This document shows, one piece after another, positions 43,203 through 54,900 of a stretch of 64,000 bases of DNA. This DNA comes from Conoideocrella luteorostrata (taxonomy: Eukaryota; Ascomycota; Sordariomycetes; Hypocreales; Clavicipitaceae): assembly GCA_032433595.1 (NCBI GenBank), contig JASWJB010000078.1:62001-126000 (forward strand), in the 5' to 3' direction. Positions within the stretch are counted from its first letter, which is position 1, and each line of letters opens with the position of its first letter. A program made the translations under genes and the position numbers. A model generated the notes under the pieces. That model did not search any database, was not told the DNA's origin, and saw only the letters and a list, made by a program, of their open reading frames with translations.

Positions 43203-46200
43203 TCATAATGGCATCAAGCCGATCCCACCACCGCTCTTCTTCATTATCCTCCCATCTCGTTTCGAACTGCCCCCTGGGGTGGCTGATTTTGAAGCTGTCG
43301 CGGAAGGTTCGCTAGATTTTCTAGCACCAAAGGCGTTGTTGTTGTAGTTGCCCTTTCTTTTCGCGACGGCACCGCCTGAGGCCCGTTTTGCCCATTTTTT
43401 CCCTCCTGAATATTTCCCCTTTACGCCCCGAGAGTACGAGGAATGCTTGGACTTAGGTTGGCTTGCCTGCTGACTGCTAAGTCCTTGAAGCTTGTTGTGG
43501 AAAGCCTCCACCTCTGGTCGCGGTTTAGGCTGAAAGTAGTGTGAATCGGTGCTCCCTTCGGCCTGATGCAAGGCCTCCTCATCTAGCTCTAGATCTGAGC
43601 TTATCAAATAAACTTCTTGGTCATCCTCCGCGTCTTGGTCAGCCCCAGCAGCTTCTTTATAGAAGTCATGATGTCGTTTGAGAATAGGAAGCAGCTTTGG
43701 TCCGTGCTCTCTGACCTTGTCTGTGTCAATGCCAGGAATACGACTCATCTTCTCCAGTGACATGGTCCAATGAATAGCCATCTCGCGCAAGTCTCGATCG
43801 GTAAATAGAGGGCGTCGAATTTCCTTCTTGTTGCGGATAAGCTCCTCTACTTTACGGGCTTCCCGTACAAACTCGTTGACTAAATCTTGATGCAGGTCAG
43901 GCAAGTCCTCCATACGCTTGTCGGTAGTGATAGGTGGCCCTGGGGCTGCGTTTTTTCTCTTCGCCGGGGGCTTTGCAGGACGATGCGTCGGCAGTGGCTC
44001 GAAATCCCCTTCTTCTTCTTCATCATCATCATTATTCATCTCATCATCCGAAACAACAAAGCCGTCGACAGCATAGCCATGAGCTGTGGTCGGGGCATTG
44101 TCTTCGTCGTCACTTTCCACAACTCGTGTTCTTCGCTTCCGTTTCTCAACCGGTGAGGACACGTAGGTTGATTGCATCGCGGAAATATCCAGCTCTTTTC
44201 CTTTCTTCTTGCTTGACTTCTTGCTTGACTTCTTGGGTTTTGGCTTCGGTGCTCGCAACCTCTTGTCCTCATCTACCTGGATGGTGAGCATTAGCTTACG
44301 CTGGCCGCTGAGGAACAGACCAGCGGTGGGCCCGACAAGAAGGTACTGTATAGCGACACCGTAATTTCCAACCACATTGTTCTCATGAAAACCCTTCTCA
44401 GCTGACAGTCGGTCGATGACCCGGACAACTTCGTGTTTCTTCAGCCCCTTGGCCATACCATGCTGTTCACGTGATAAAGGTCGTTCATGGTCCGGATATT
44501 TTTTGCCGAGCAGTATGTCCGCACACTGATTAGCTGTCAGACGCCGCTGGGCTTGAACAACCTGGATGGCAGCAATGGCGTAGGCGGAGAAATCTTGTTG
44601 CTCAAAGACCAGTCCAGCCTTGCAGTTATCACAACTTTTCTGACATTGGCTCGGCGTGAAATCTTCTCCAAAGTATCTGAGCACCTCCGTCCGTCGACAA
44701 TCTGATTTATTGTCGCAGAAAGCGGTGACGCGGTTCAGCATCACCATTTGTCGTTCTTTCTGCTCGTCATTGCCATCACCATCAGTGATCAGCTTCTTCA
44801 GGACTCTTATGTCCGCTTTTCCGTAATAAAGAATGCAATCAGACGGGAAGCCATCTCGGCCGGCGCGGCCCGTTTCCTGGTAATAACCCTCTAAGCTCTT
44901 TGGGAGGCCATGGTGCACAACAAATCTAACATCAGGTTTGTCTATGCCCATGCCAAAAGCAATTGTAGCAACAACAACTTTGATTTCACCCTTTTGCCAC
45001 AATGTCTGTACTTCGATCTTGTCCTGGGGCTCCATTCCTGCGTGGTAGTGGCGTGCCGCAATACCATGGCCGCTGAGCTTCTGCGCCACTTCCTCTGCTT
45101 GTTTTCGAGAAATAGTATACACAATGCCTGTGACACTGCGATACTTTGAGTTGATCAATAAGGCAATGTTTTCAGTTGCGTTTGCATTAGACATCTTTAG
45201 CTGAACTTCGTAGTGAAGATTTGGGCGGTTGAAACTCTGCGAGAATATTTGACAGTTCGCCAACTGAAGATTGTGCTTGATGTCCACAATGACGTTTTGT
45301 GTGGCTGTGGCTGTCAAGGCCATGACGGGTACTCCTGGAAAGTTCCTGCGAGCCTGCCCGAGGGTTTTGTAATCGGGTCGGAAATCGTGGCCCCATTGAC
45401 TAACGCAGTGAGCTTCATCGATTACTAGCCGGGCAAACTTGTCTCTGCTGTATAGAGTTTGCATTGCCTTGTTAAAAGCACTACTTTTGCTGACCATTTC
45501 CGGTGTGACGTATAGTAACTCGATGAAGTGCTCAGGGCTCCTTTCTTCGAAAGCGCTCATGATTTGTCTCTTGTACTCGGCAGAGCATTCTCCGTTGAAA
45601 GCTACGGCTTGTATCCCCAAAGCTTTCATGTGGTCCACTTGGTCTTGCATTAAACTTAGCAAAGGGGAGACAACAATTGTTACACCTCGTGTCTTTCCTG
45701 ATTTAACAATTGCTGGCAGCTGGTAGCATAGAGATTTACCGCCTCCGGTAGGCATCAACACAAAGGCGTCTTTACCAGCCAGGGTTGCATTGATTGCCTC
45801 CAGTTGATTTGGACGGAATCCTTTCATCCTAAAGCGATCCTTGAGCATCTTCTGAACTTCCGGCGACCAAGAGTGCTTCATTAATTCTGACGGAATCCGA
45901 AGCTCGGGTAGGGCCGGTACGGACTGTCGCTTACCAGGCGCCTTCAATTTGGGTGGAGGCATGCCGTTGCCCGAGGTTTCTGAAAAAATTTGGCGAGTGG
46001 TTAGTTGTTTTTCGCTTCCAAACGATTGACGGGTTTCGTAATCTTGAGCAAAAGCCATCATATCGTCGTCATCCTCGTCGCCAAAGTCGCTAAAATTGTC
46101 TGCAATATTCGGTACGCGGCGTGGTGAGGTTTTGGTTGGGAAATTTGATGTCGTCTTTCCAGACCGAGTAGATACCGACGGCTGCAGCTCGGCTTCCTCA

Positions 46201-48407
46201 AAATCTGAAAATGCATCCCCATCGTCCTCGGCAGTCAAATCATAAGCCATCTGGCGTGCTTTAGAAACTGCTGACGCCCCAAGCGCTTGCCTCGCTGGCA
46301 TGTCATCAGACATACCACCTCCATCTTGGAATACCGGGTTATGTTTCATGTAATCCCCAGTTGGCCATGTGGTAATTGTGTGGCGTGATAGTGACTGCGG
46401 AGAACCAGGCAGCTGAGTTTGATGAACAACTTGTTGCGAAGATGTCGTGAGCGGGTGAAAGTCTTCCCGCGAGCTGCGAGACATGTCCACCACTGCTTTG
46501 CCCAGTGGCTGTGTGCCAAGAACTACGGTGCTCCCTTTCATCGCCGACGAAGCAGGAGGGGCAAGCATCGGGATATGGGTTCCGTTAAGCCCAGCGTGGA
46601 CCACCAGCTTTGCAAGACCTTGCTCTCGCTCTTGCACCACTTCTGTCAATTCATCTAGTCGAGCCTCGTCGTCGTCGGTATCGATACCATCGGCGTATGA
46701 CTGTGCCACTTGTTGGGCAAGGTTTTCTCTTTGTTTGCAAATATCTTGGTAGGGATTTATTGAATTTCTCAGTTCCTCAACGGCTTTCTGTTGCACCTGA
46801 AGCCGCTCTTTCTCGCCTTTAATCTGATTGCGCTTCTCCTTAGGCCACCTTTCATTAATAGCTTTCATAAAGTCGATGCCATTTTGTTGAATTTCTAGAA
46901 CAATAGATTCGCGTCGTGCTACCAATAACGTTGGGTTAAGACAGATATACTCTAGAACTTTTGGTACTTGACTAGGAGAGACGGTTTGCTGCAGCGACAG
47001 ATCCATTGTATCACGTCCAGGACTTTTCCTACTCATGCTGGAGTCAGGATCGTTCGTGAAGGTTCGGTTCGAGTTGCTAGTCGATGGGGGAGGCGAATGC
47101 TCGATGCGCGTGACTGCCTTCTCGCGGCATAGAGAGGGCATGTCGACCCCGAAACTTTTACTCTCGAGGCTTGAAACTTGCTTCTGCTGTGACAGAACGG
47201 TAGGCACGCTGTGCGACGGCGGCGTTAGAAATTCTTCGTCCGAATCTGGGATGTAGTCGTCAATTTGAGCGGGTTCTGCTAAACTGGGTTGTGGCTCAAG
47301 TTCTTCCTGCGGAAGTATACCTTCGCATGGGTTGGGTTTCCTCTTCTTCGTGCTGTTGCTGCTGTAACTGCTGTCCGCCATTTGGGACAGTTCACCATTC
47401 TTGATCGGAGTTTTTGTATGAATTGGTTGATCTCGGTGGCTGACAACATGTCTGGAGGGCGATGACATGCCCACCATTGCCTCTTCCAGAGGGTCACTCG
47501 GAACATCACCCAGCAGACCGTCGGATGCGTCATTATAATTCCGCTTGCGACGTGATTTTGCAGTGCTCAAATGGCCGCATCGGCGTGTAGCTGAACGGTT
47601 GCGAGGAGTCGAAGCAGGTGGCTCCGTACCCAAAAGATCGTAAACGTCCGGGAAGTTCTCTTTAAAGCTTGCATCACCCGTAGTCATCTCGTTGCTTTTC
47701 CTTTTCTTGTTGCTTCTAGCAGAAGGTGACTGCAATGCAATATCCGTGTGCCTTATTTGAACATCACCATTTTGGCATTTCGGGTAAGTGACGTTTGCTA
47801 CATCTTTCGTAAGATCCATGCATTCTAACTCGTCGTCATCGAACTCCGGAAAATCTATGTTCGGGTTCGACGACACAGTAGTGTGAGACGCGCTTGGTTT
47901 CGACTGTGTATGTCTCCTCTTACTTGTCGGCGTCCTCCAGCCTAGCAATTGATCAATATTATGCATTTGACATCCTAAGCTGGCTGACTGACCTGCATGC
48001 TCTCCGTGCGTCGTTGATCGCGCCCTGCCAGTAGCTGGCGGGGTTCTTAACGGGTTCTGAGGCTGGGAAACCAATACTGGCCTCTTGGATTTTGTATTAG
48101 ACGTCAATCGAACCATACTGTCGTCATCATCCACGTCAATTACTTGCGGCGTGTCGACGGTGTCCTCCCCCCACCCGTTCAAATTATCAACATCGTTCAA
48201 CGCCAACTGTCGTGGGTATACACTAGTCTGCGAGCTTATCGTCGAGGGCTTGGACTGAGATACTTCACTTGACAATGCTGTAAACGGGTGAGACAGATCC
48301 GAGGTTGAACCGTCGCTCGCTGTTGGGAAAACTCGCAATGGTGGCTTCGATAATGCGATGTTGCTTATGAGCCAGGACAGTTGGTTGGCGAGGTTGTTTC
48401 GAGTCAT
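43203..48407 (-). CDS. SGS1: RecQ family DNA helicase (Sgs1 / BLM / QDE-3)
   Basis: Single-exon gene of 1734 residues from the ATG at 48407 ([20 protein letters not shown]); the frame upstream offers only a TTG. The first about 850 residues are Ser-rich and mostly disordered, as expected for the partner-binding region of Sgs1/BLM, with a coiled coil near residue 520-600. Helicase core: motif [17 protein letters not shown] (about residue 887), DEAH box [20 protein letters not shown] (about 996), motif [19 protein letters not shown]. The RQC zinc module follows ([31 protein letters not shown]) with a winged helix, then an HRDC domain near residue 1490-1570. The tail is Lys/Gly-rich. Known role: with Top3-Rmi1 dissolves double Holliday junctions and restarts forks; the Neurospora orthologue QDE-3 is also needed for quelling. 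An 8-mer TCACGTGA lies about 190 bases upstream. Confidence 0.96.
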   Translation of the reverse strand: MTRNNLANQLSWLISNIALSKPPLRVFPTASDGSTSDLSHPFTALSSEVSQSKPSTISSQTSVYPRQLALNDVDNLNGWGEDTVDTPQVIDVDDDDSMVRLTSNTKSKRPVLVSQPQNPLRTPPATGRARSTTHGEHAGQSASLGCQMHNIDQLLGWRTPTSKRRHTQSKPSASHTTVSSNPNIDFPEFDDDELECMDLTKDVANVTYPKCQNGDVQIRHTDIALQSPSARSNKKRKSNEMTTGDASFKENFPDVYDLLGTEPPASTPRNRSATRRCGHLSTAKSRRKRNYNDASDGLLGDVPSDPLEEAMVGMSSPSRHVVSHRDQPIHTKTPIKNGELSQMADSSYSSNSTKKRKPNPCEGILPQEELEPQPSLAEPAQIDDYIPDSDEEFLTPPSHSVPTVLSQQKQVSSLESKSFGVDMPSLCREKAVTRIEHSPPPSTSNSNRTFTNDPDSSMSRKSPGRDTMDLSLQQTVSPSQVPKVLEYICLNPTLLVARRESIVLEIQQNGIDFMKAINERWPKEKRNQIKGEKERLQVQQKAVEELRNSINPYQDICKQRENLAQQVAQSYADGIDTDDDEARLDELTEVVQEREQGLAKLVVHAGLNGTHIPMLAPPASSAMKGSTVVLGTQPLGKAVVDMSRSSREDFHPLTTSSQQVVHQTQLPGSPQSLSRHTITTWPTGDYMKHNPVFQDGGGMSDDMPARQALGASAVSKARQMAYDLTAEDDGDAFSDFEEAELQPSVSTRSGKTTSNFPTKTSPRRVPNIADNFSDFGDEDDDDMMAFAQDYETRQSFGSEKQLTTRQIFSETSGNGMPPPKLKAPGKRQSVPALPELRIPSELMKHSWSPEVQKMLKDRFRMKGFRPNQLEAINATLAGKDAFVLMPTGGGKSLCYQLPAIVKSGKTRGVTIVVSPLLSLMQDQVDHMKALGIQAVAFNGECSAEYKRQIMSAFEERSPEHFIELLYVTPEMVSKSSAFNKAMQTLYSRDKFARLVIDEAHCVSQWGHDFRPDYKTLGQARRNFPGVPVMALTATATQNVIVDIKHNLQLANCQIFSQSFNRPNLHYEVQLKMSNANATENIALLINSKYRSVTGIVYTISRKQAEEVAQKLSGHGIAARHYHAGMEPQDKIEVQTLWQKGEIKVVVATIAFGMGIDKPDVRFVVHHGLPKSLEGYYQETGRAGRDGFPSDCILYYGKADIRVLKKLITDGDGNDEQKERQMVMLNRVTAFCDNKSDCRRTEVLRYFGEDFTPSQCQKSCDNCKAGLVFEQQDFSAYAIAAIQVVQAQRRLTANQCADILLGKKYPDHERPLSREQHGMAKGLKKHEVVRVIDRLSAEKGFHENNVVGNYGVAIQYLLVGPTAGLFLSGQRKLMLTIQVDEDKRLRAPKPKPKKSSKKSSKKKGKELDISAMQSTYVSSPVEKRKRRTRVVESDDEDNAPTTAHGYAVDGFVVSDDEMNNDDDEEEEGDFEPLPTHRPAKPPAKRKNAAPGPPITTDKRMEDLPDLHQDLVNEFVREARKVEELIRNKKEIRRPLFTDRDLREMAIHWTMSLEKMSRIPGIDTDKVREHGPKLLPILKRHHDFYKEAAGADQDAEDDQEVYLISSDLELDEEALHQAEGSTDSHYFQPKPRPEVEAFHNKLQGLSSQQASQPKSKHSSYSRGVKGKYSGGKKWAKRASGGAVAKRKGNYNNNAFGARKSSEPSATASKSATPGGSSKRDGRIMKKSGGGIGLMPL

Positions 48408-49622
48408 GAAGCCGGCGATATTGTGCCCGGCACTATCATTCAAAAACAAAAATCAAACATTTGAAAGACCAAAGCTTCTTTCTTGAATGGGATGAGAGAG
48501 TGGTTTAGCAGGTCATCACTTGTTGTCCCAGCAAGGTGAGGTCAATACCCCGGCAACGCAGCGCGTACCGCGTCTCCTTAGTCAGCGGAGCGTACTCACG
48601 TGATTCAGTTTGACGACATCCTGCCCACCAAGGAAATAACTCCACCAGGTACCACCGTAACTACTGCAGGCAAATAACACTCGAATAAGTAACCACGGTC
48701 TGTGGCTATTAACCTTGTTCCTAGCTTGGCTCAAATCTTGTTCATTGTTACTGGCCTTGCACAGTCTGCAGCAGACGATGAATAATTATACAAACGCAAC
48801 GTATCAGAGCAAATTGAAACGTGCTTTTTCCCAATCTTGGCAATTAAACTCATGTCAATTGACGATGGTCTCGGCGCCCGCCACCCGAGCATCTGTAGAA
48901 CACAATCAAATTGTCGGCTGTCGGCGGCATCGGTGGGTCTGTGCGGCCAGCGCGTTGCAGTCGGCCGCAGGTTTTTAGAGCCGGGCGGGTCTCTGCCGAA
49001 CTGAGTCGAACTGAAGTCCTTGATTGGCCCGTCTCGCCACCACATTACCTGTTTTTAACTGCATGCCACGAGGTTTTTTTATTCCCGCCAGCACATTGTA
49101 CAACCTCGCCGGAGTCATGACGCACACATTACATTTAAGGGCTGATGCATGCAAATATTGGATGGACAGCAAGTTCAGAAGATCACGCGTGTGCAAAGCC
49201 GATTCACCAAGCATCATGCTTCGCAAAATCAGACTCACCACTAACAAGGTAATAACAGATATGCACTACGTCTGTAATCGGCCGACCTCGAGCCGATTAC
49301 CACACAATGATCGTCAAAGGAAAAAATTGGAGTCCTTTCCGGAATCCACCAACGGTTCCAGAGCCGTAATGTCGGGTGTGCGCCCCAACTTTCCGGCCGT
49401 TGCGGCTGTCGGCTCCGGCTTCATCGTAGATAACACCCTCCCACGAAGTTGAAATTTTCTTGGTTATCCAGCATTAGGTATCCGTGTTTAAAGAAGCGTT
49501 TGCTCCCCGTTTGGTGGCCAAACTTATAAATACGAATTCTCGCCAACTTCAAACGTGGCGACTGGTCTTCACAACACGCTCACCCATCGGATATACGAAC
49601 GGATTGCCAAGTGGATAACTAC
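48408..49622. promoter_or_regulatory. Divergent region SGS1 / DUF1275 gene
   Basis: Holds the SGS1 promoter with the palindrome TCACGTGA at 48596-48603 and, near the other end, a TATA-like TATAAATA at about 49526-49533, 90 bases before the DUF1275 gene start. A 142-codon frame 49024-49452 begins at a non-ATG codon and is not supported. Confidence 0.5.
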
Positions 49623-50536
49623 ATGCCACTCAAAATGGCTTCAAAGAAGAGCACACCAGAAGCCGCGCAGAACACAAACTGTACGTCAGTCGATTATGAA
49701 AGTAATGGGCCTCGGGCGACGAAACTAGGCAGCTTCTCCATAACCAGCCACTTCACCCAAGACATACGGGGCTCTATGTTTACAGAACTTCAACTGGTGA
49801 TTTTAACATTTTGCACCGGAATGCAAGGTACACTCAATAAAAATACCACCATGGTTCATAAAATGCCAAACAAATCATTGACAACGTGCTTGTTGACGCA
49901 GATGCCACGACATTCCCCGACTATCACTGCTTCGCATCAAATCAGACCGGTAACACCGTCTTCCTATGCCTGGCCCTTATCCTCCCCCAACTTAATGGGG
50001 ACATGTTTTTCACACCGAATATTGGCGTGGCGTTAGGCTTGTTCCTGGGAGCAGGCTGGCTGACCGGTCAGCTCAGTCACATTATTGGCCCTCGCAGGCG
50101 ATGGTGGCTCATCTTATGCAACTTGGTCCAATCCGGTTGTGTATTGGCTGCTGCAGGGATTCAGTACCAGTACGGCGTCAAATCGCATGGTCCACAGGCT
50201 CTGGCCGTCGTTGGTCTACTAGCTTTTGCAGCCGGAAGCCAAGTTGTACAATCGCGAAGCCTGTCCATGACTGAAATCAGTACGGCCATGGCCACCGCGG
50301 CTTGGGTAGATTTGATGATTGATCAAAACCTTTTTGTGGTGGAAAATCGACCTCGAACACGGCGGATTGCATTTCTTCTGTCTCTCGTCGTTGGTTCGTT
50401 GGTCGGTGCCGTAATTTACAGGGACGTCGGCTCGCCGGCTGCCATTGCGGTATCTGGAGGCGGAAAAGTGCTCGTCACCATTCTATATCTCTTTTCTCCT
50501 GCAGAGAAGCCCCAAGAAGATCAACCACCCGTATGA
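49623..50536 (+). CDS. DUF1275 (YoaK-type) membrane protein
   Basis: Two exons: 49623-49827 and 49902-50536 (279 residues). The join reconstructs the family hallmark GMQDATTFPDYHCFASNQTG followed by NTVFLCLALILPQL. About six hydrophobic membrane segments follow: near TELQLVILTFCTGMQ, NTVFLCLALIL, IGVALGLFLGAGWLTGQL, WWLILCNLVQSGCVLAAAGI, ALAVVGLLAFAAGSQVV, and two near the end (IAFLLSLVVGSLVGAVI, GKVLVTILYLF). DUF1275 proteins are widespread in bacteria and fungi and their function is not established; some bacterial members are called YoaK. The intron (49828-49901) has donor GTACAC and acceptor GACGCAG. In-frame ATGs at 49623 and 49635 are both possible starts. Confidence 0.92.
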
Positions 50537-51341
50537 GTCCTGCAAGAATCTTCCTCTAGAATATGATTAGCGTGCATTTATGGCTTTCTGATTTGGTTCA
50601 AGAACTTGGAGTTTGTTTTGTTTAGCATACGAGACGAGACACGAGTTTGCAGTTGATTAGACAAGTTATAGAGCATTACCACATAGATAGTTTGAAAGTG
50701 CTATATCTAGATAGAGATCAGAAATAATAATCATCATGCATGAGTGTTGCATATCCGGCAAAAACCAGTCAAAAACCAGAGAACCCTTTCTGAGTGGCTC
50801 CAGATGATAGTCTGGCCAGGCATCAGAACTCAAGACGATTATTGATCAGTCTTTCTCAAAGGTCACGCTTTCGTACGCTATATGTTGCGATGTAATGGAA
50901 GATGGTGGTCAATAATGATGATGTTCTAGCTATAAGCTAGGTCCTATGAAAAATGAAGCAAAACAAGAAGACCTTGTGGGCCTGTGAGGCTGCCCTAAAG
51001 AGTGTGAATCACGACATGAATGAATAACGTACCAACCGCCAAGTGTGAGAATAGTGTAGGCTGCAGCTGCGGGGCAAGTGGCACAGCTGGGGAGAGAACT
51101 TGGTTACTGCCCAATTGGCCTACACCACTTTCCAAACCTGGCCTTGGATGTTCAGCCACTCGTAGTGAGCCGAACCCAGGTGCTGCGTTGTCAGCATCTA
51201 GCTACTTGGCTCCAGTGACGCTCCGCTTGTGGGTCGCCACGGTGAGCGCTGGTGCGCCTTTGTTCAGCGTCTACAGGCATCTACAGGCACCAGCCGGGCC
51301 TGTGCGTTTCAGCTCCCATCTACGGAGTGAAGGTGGCATGC
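50537..51341. other. Intergenic region
   Basis: 3' region of the DUF1275 gene and spacer up to the first MITE copy. A 111-codon frame at 51020-51355 runs into the MITE and is not supported. Confidence 0.5.
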
Positions 51342-51596
51342 GGGGGACAGTTTAACTGAGCCATTTCGTCCACATTGTCCAATTGACCCTTTCAATTCGA
51401 ACGCCCACCACAGATGCAATTAAAGCTTGTTATTAATAAAATCCATTACCTAAATAGCTATCTAAGCTATATAATAGTTATGCCCCCCCTTTTTTAAAAA
51501 AAAATTAATAAATAAATTTTATCTTGTTTTTGGTCGCTGAGGCATTATCTCTTGCGGAGTTAATGCCACCTCGATGGCTCAGTTAAACGGTCCCCC
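51342..51596 (+). mobile_element. MITE-like element, copy 1
   Basis: A 255-base element bounded by imperfect terminal inverted repeats of about 23 bases: the left end begins GGGGGACAGTTTAACTGA and the right end, read on the other strand, begins GGGGGACCGTTTAACTGA. The interior is AT-rich with runs of A and T and has no coding frame. The same element, inverted and more diverged, lies at 59317-59546. Size, inverted termini and lack of coding capacity fit a non-autonomous DNA transposon (MITE). I see no convincing target-site duplication. Confidence 0.88.
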
Positions 51597-51934
51597 GCTT
51601 GGGTGGCACGCAGCGATCGATCACGGGAACTCGTGTGGATTTCGCTCCAGGTCCTCGAGCTCATGGTTCCAGGCAGCACACCCACCCGACGCGATGTCCG
51701 CGTGCTGACATTCTATTCGGCCTCGCGTTTGGGTTAAAAGTCAAGGCCCAAGACTGTACCAGCCGAGCGATCAATTATTGAGGAGGGTGGATCATCGATG
51801 GCGAATAAGGAGTACGGTGTGCAGCCTTTCAGCTCGCCCCAAACAGCCATAACTGAAGTGCCCAATAGGCAGGCCAACTAACTAGGCTGCAAGTCGTCCG
51901 GCTTGTATAAAGCCGTCGACGATTCCCGTCAACA
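51597..51934. other. Upstream region of the ankyrin gene
   Basis: Short region between the MITE and the ankyrin gene start; presumed promoter. Nothing else recognised. Confidence 0.4.
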
Positions 51935-54900
51935 ATGCTTAGACCTCTGTACCGACATTTGCCTTTCCATTCCAAATCATTGTTCGCCCTCCGTTCTTCC
52001 CCAGTTTCACCGCAATTGCTGAGATTGTGCTGTACACACAACTCTGGCCCCATCTCCTCTTCAACTTCACGCAGTTCATCCACCCAAGCAGGATCACCAC
52101 TGTACTCCTCATTGTCCAATTTCTCTATAACGGCTCCATCAGTGATACCAATCATGTCTGCTTCGGATCTACCCAAATTGCCCGCCTCCCATGCGGATTT
52201 GGCCAGGCACATTACCGAGCATCCTGGCAAGCCGATGGTAGAAATAATGAAGCCTTATCGCGAGTACGAAACTCGTCTGCGAGAAGTCTATGCCCAAGAT
52301 CGCCAGAATCCCCTCCTCAATGATCCCTACATTAACGTCATTCCCCTATTCACGGAAGAAACTTCCAAAGTCACCACCAGGGCAAGAGATTTGTCCGCTG
52401 AGTCGGATGAAGAGAAGGCCAGATATGTCATGCCTCTTCCTGCTGACAAGCGACGAGCTCACGGCTCTCCGGCCACTGTGGCTGACTTTGCAGAATTCCA
52501 ACACAACTTCAACATCTTTTCCGAGTCTTCGTTGGTTGAAGTAGACTGGAGTAACGTTGTGGCCGCTGGATCATCTGTCGTCAATTGTCTGTTGCCTGTA
52601 CCCAAGGAGTTCAAGGTTTCAAAGCGCAAGCTGCGAGAGTACTATCACGAAAAGTTCTGCCCGGCATCTGATGTTGACTTGTTTCTTTATGGTTTAACTC
52701 ATGAGCAAGCGATTGAGAAGATCAAACAGATTGAGTGTGCCGTTAAAGATGCTCTTCTCAATGAAGTCACTGTGGTTCGCACCAAGTACGCCATCACAAT
52801 TGCCAGCCAGTATCCCGTACGCCATATTCAGGTCGGTCTTCGTATTCCCGAACATTGCCATGGAAATGCTATACTAATCCCAATCGATAGATTGTTCTCC
52901 GTGTTTACAAATCTGTCAGTGAGATTCTCACCGGCTTTGACATCGATGCTGCGGGTGGTGCCTATGACGGCAAACAGGTTTACGTTACCCCTAGAGCATT
53001 GGGAAGCTTCATTACTCAGATCAACCACATTGATCTTTCTCGACGAAGTCCATCCTATGAGAATCGTCTTTCCAAGTACTCTCATCGAAATTTTGAGGTC
53101 TATTGGCCGGATCTAGACCGCTCCAAAGTCGATCCCACCATTTTTGAGCGAAGCTTCCAGAGGACCTTGGGTTTGGCCAGACTTCTAGTACTGGAAAGAC
53201 TACCCACAAATCATGCGCGGGAGACATATCTCAACAAGCGGCGGACAGAGCGTGGCAGACCAACTAGAGCCCGATATTTCATGCCAATGCGCGGCAATAT
53301 CAAAGATTCCCACGAGGATGAGGTTGCCGATTGGCTCTCAGAAGAAGATATCAGCAACTATCATACTTTCACGGTTCCCTATGGCGAGAGGTTTAATGCG
53401 AAACGCATTGAGAAGCTATGCTATACCCGGGATCTGCTTCTAAACGCCGAATGGAATCAGCCCAAGGATCGTCAAGTATATCTCCATCGACACCCTGCCT
53501 TTTTTGGGCGCGTTGAAGATGTTATTGAGGATTGCTGCGGCAGTTGTCCCCAAGCAGTGACTCCAGAGGAGATTGAGATAGCCGAAAAGGAGACCGAGAT
53601 CTACATATCTGGCAATGTATCTTTCCTCATCGACGATCCAGGCCGACAACAAATTGGATCCTTCAATCCACTCACGGAGCAAGACTGGACTGACATGGCT
53701 TATGTCGGAAATACTGCTCGTCTGTGTCAGTCAATCGTCGATGGCGACATTGACGACGTGCTTAACTGGCTCTCTCAGGAAAGTGCTGACCCCAACAAAC
53801 GTGACTATACTGGTCGGACGCCACTTCACCTTGCTGTCATGACCTCGACTCCTGACGTTGTAAAGTGCCTTGTGGATCACGGAGCTCGCCTGACCGCTCG
53901 CCTTGCCGATGGCAAAACGGCGCTGCATCTGGCTGCGGCTCGAGGCGACAGAGATATGGTCAGAATACTTATGGAAAAGAGTATTGAAAACGAAGAAGCC
54001 GAAGAAGAAAGACAGGCTAGGCGCCGCAAGGCCACAGTTGGAGATAAGGTTGACGATGCTCCTGAAACTTCTCAAAGCCCTGCTAGTCAGCAAGTGGAAG
54101 GGGAGGAAGTTGAGGATCAAGATACAAATATAGATGGAGAATTTGACGGCGAACTCGTTGACGACGAGCAAACAAACCTAGACGTGCATTCACTTGCCAC
54201 AGGGTCATTCGTCAATGTTTCGAAGGACGGCGAAAACTCCGAAGGTCTTGTTCCAGAGGAGTCTGAAGATGAACCAGATTATTATAAAATCGATGTACTC
54301 GCATGGGATACGCCTTGTTCACCTCTGCATACGGCCATTGTTGAGGGCCATGAGGATACTGTCAAGTTACTGTATGATGTAAGGTCCATCCCAAACAGCC
54401 CCATTTTGTGTGCTGCACCACGGATGCTAACACTCAGTCTAGTATGGAGCGGATTCTATCTTGCCGGTCAAATTCCTCAATAACAATAACAGGTCAGATA
54501 CTGCAGTCATTTTGACCCTAACCCTTGCCCTAGCCTTGCCTAAGGACAAAGCTATCTCCATGACTCGTCTTCTTCTTAAACTTGGTGCAACATCATCCCA
54601 AGCCGACGCTGAAGGCTGCACTGCTTTCTACCGCTACGTTGAGTGCGGTGACACTGAGATAGTGGATACTCTTCTGGAGCACGACAAGATGGGTATGAAG
54701 ACTGCGATCAATCATATTATACTCGCGGGATACAGCTGGAGTATGGACGCTATCTCACCACTGCACCTTGCAGTACAGCATGGGGATCCAATCCTAGTTC
54801 TTAGGCTTTTGAATACAGGAGCCCTTCCCGAGATCGATTTTGACACATGGCTGAAAGCAGCTAAATTTGCACCCAATATGTCCAGGGATCTCGGGGACCT

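Noticed and set aside
41500..48450. Possible introns in KAR9 and SGS1 suggested by GT/AG pairs
   Set aside because: Both genes are open over their whole length with family-consistent sequence across every candidate site.
49024..49452. 142-codon frame between SGS1 and the DUF1275 gene
   Set aside because: Begins at a non-ATG codon, has no family resemblance and lies in a divergent promoter region.
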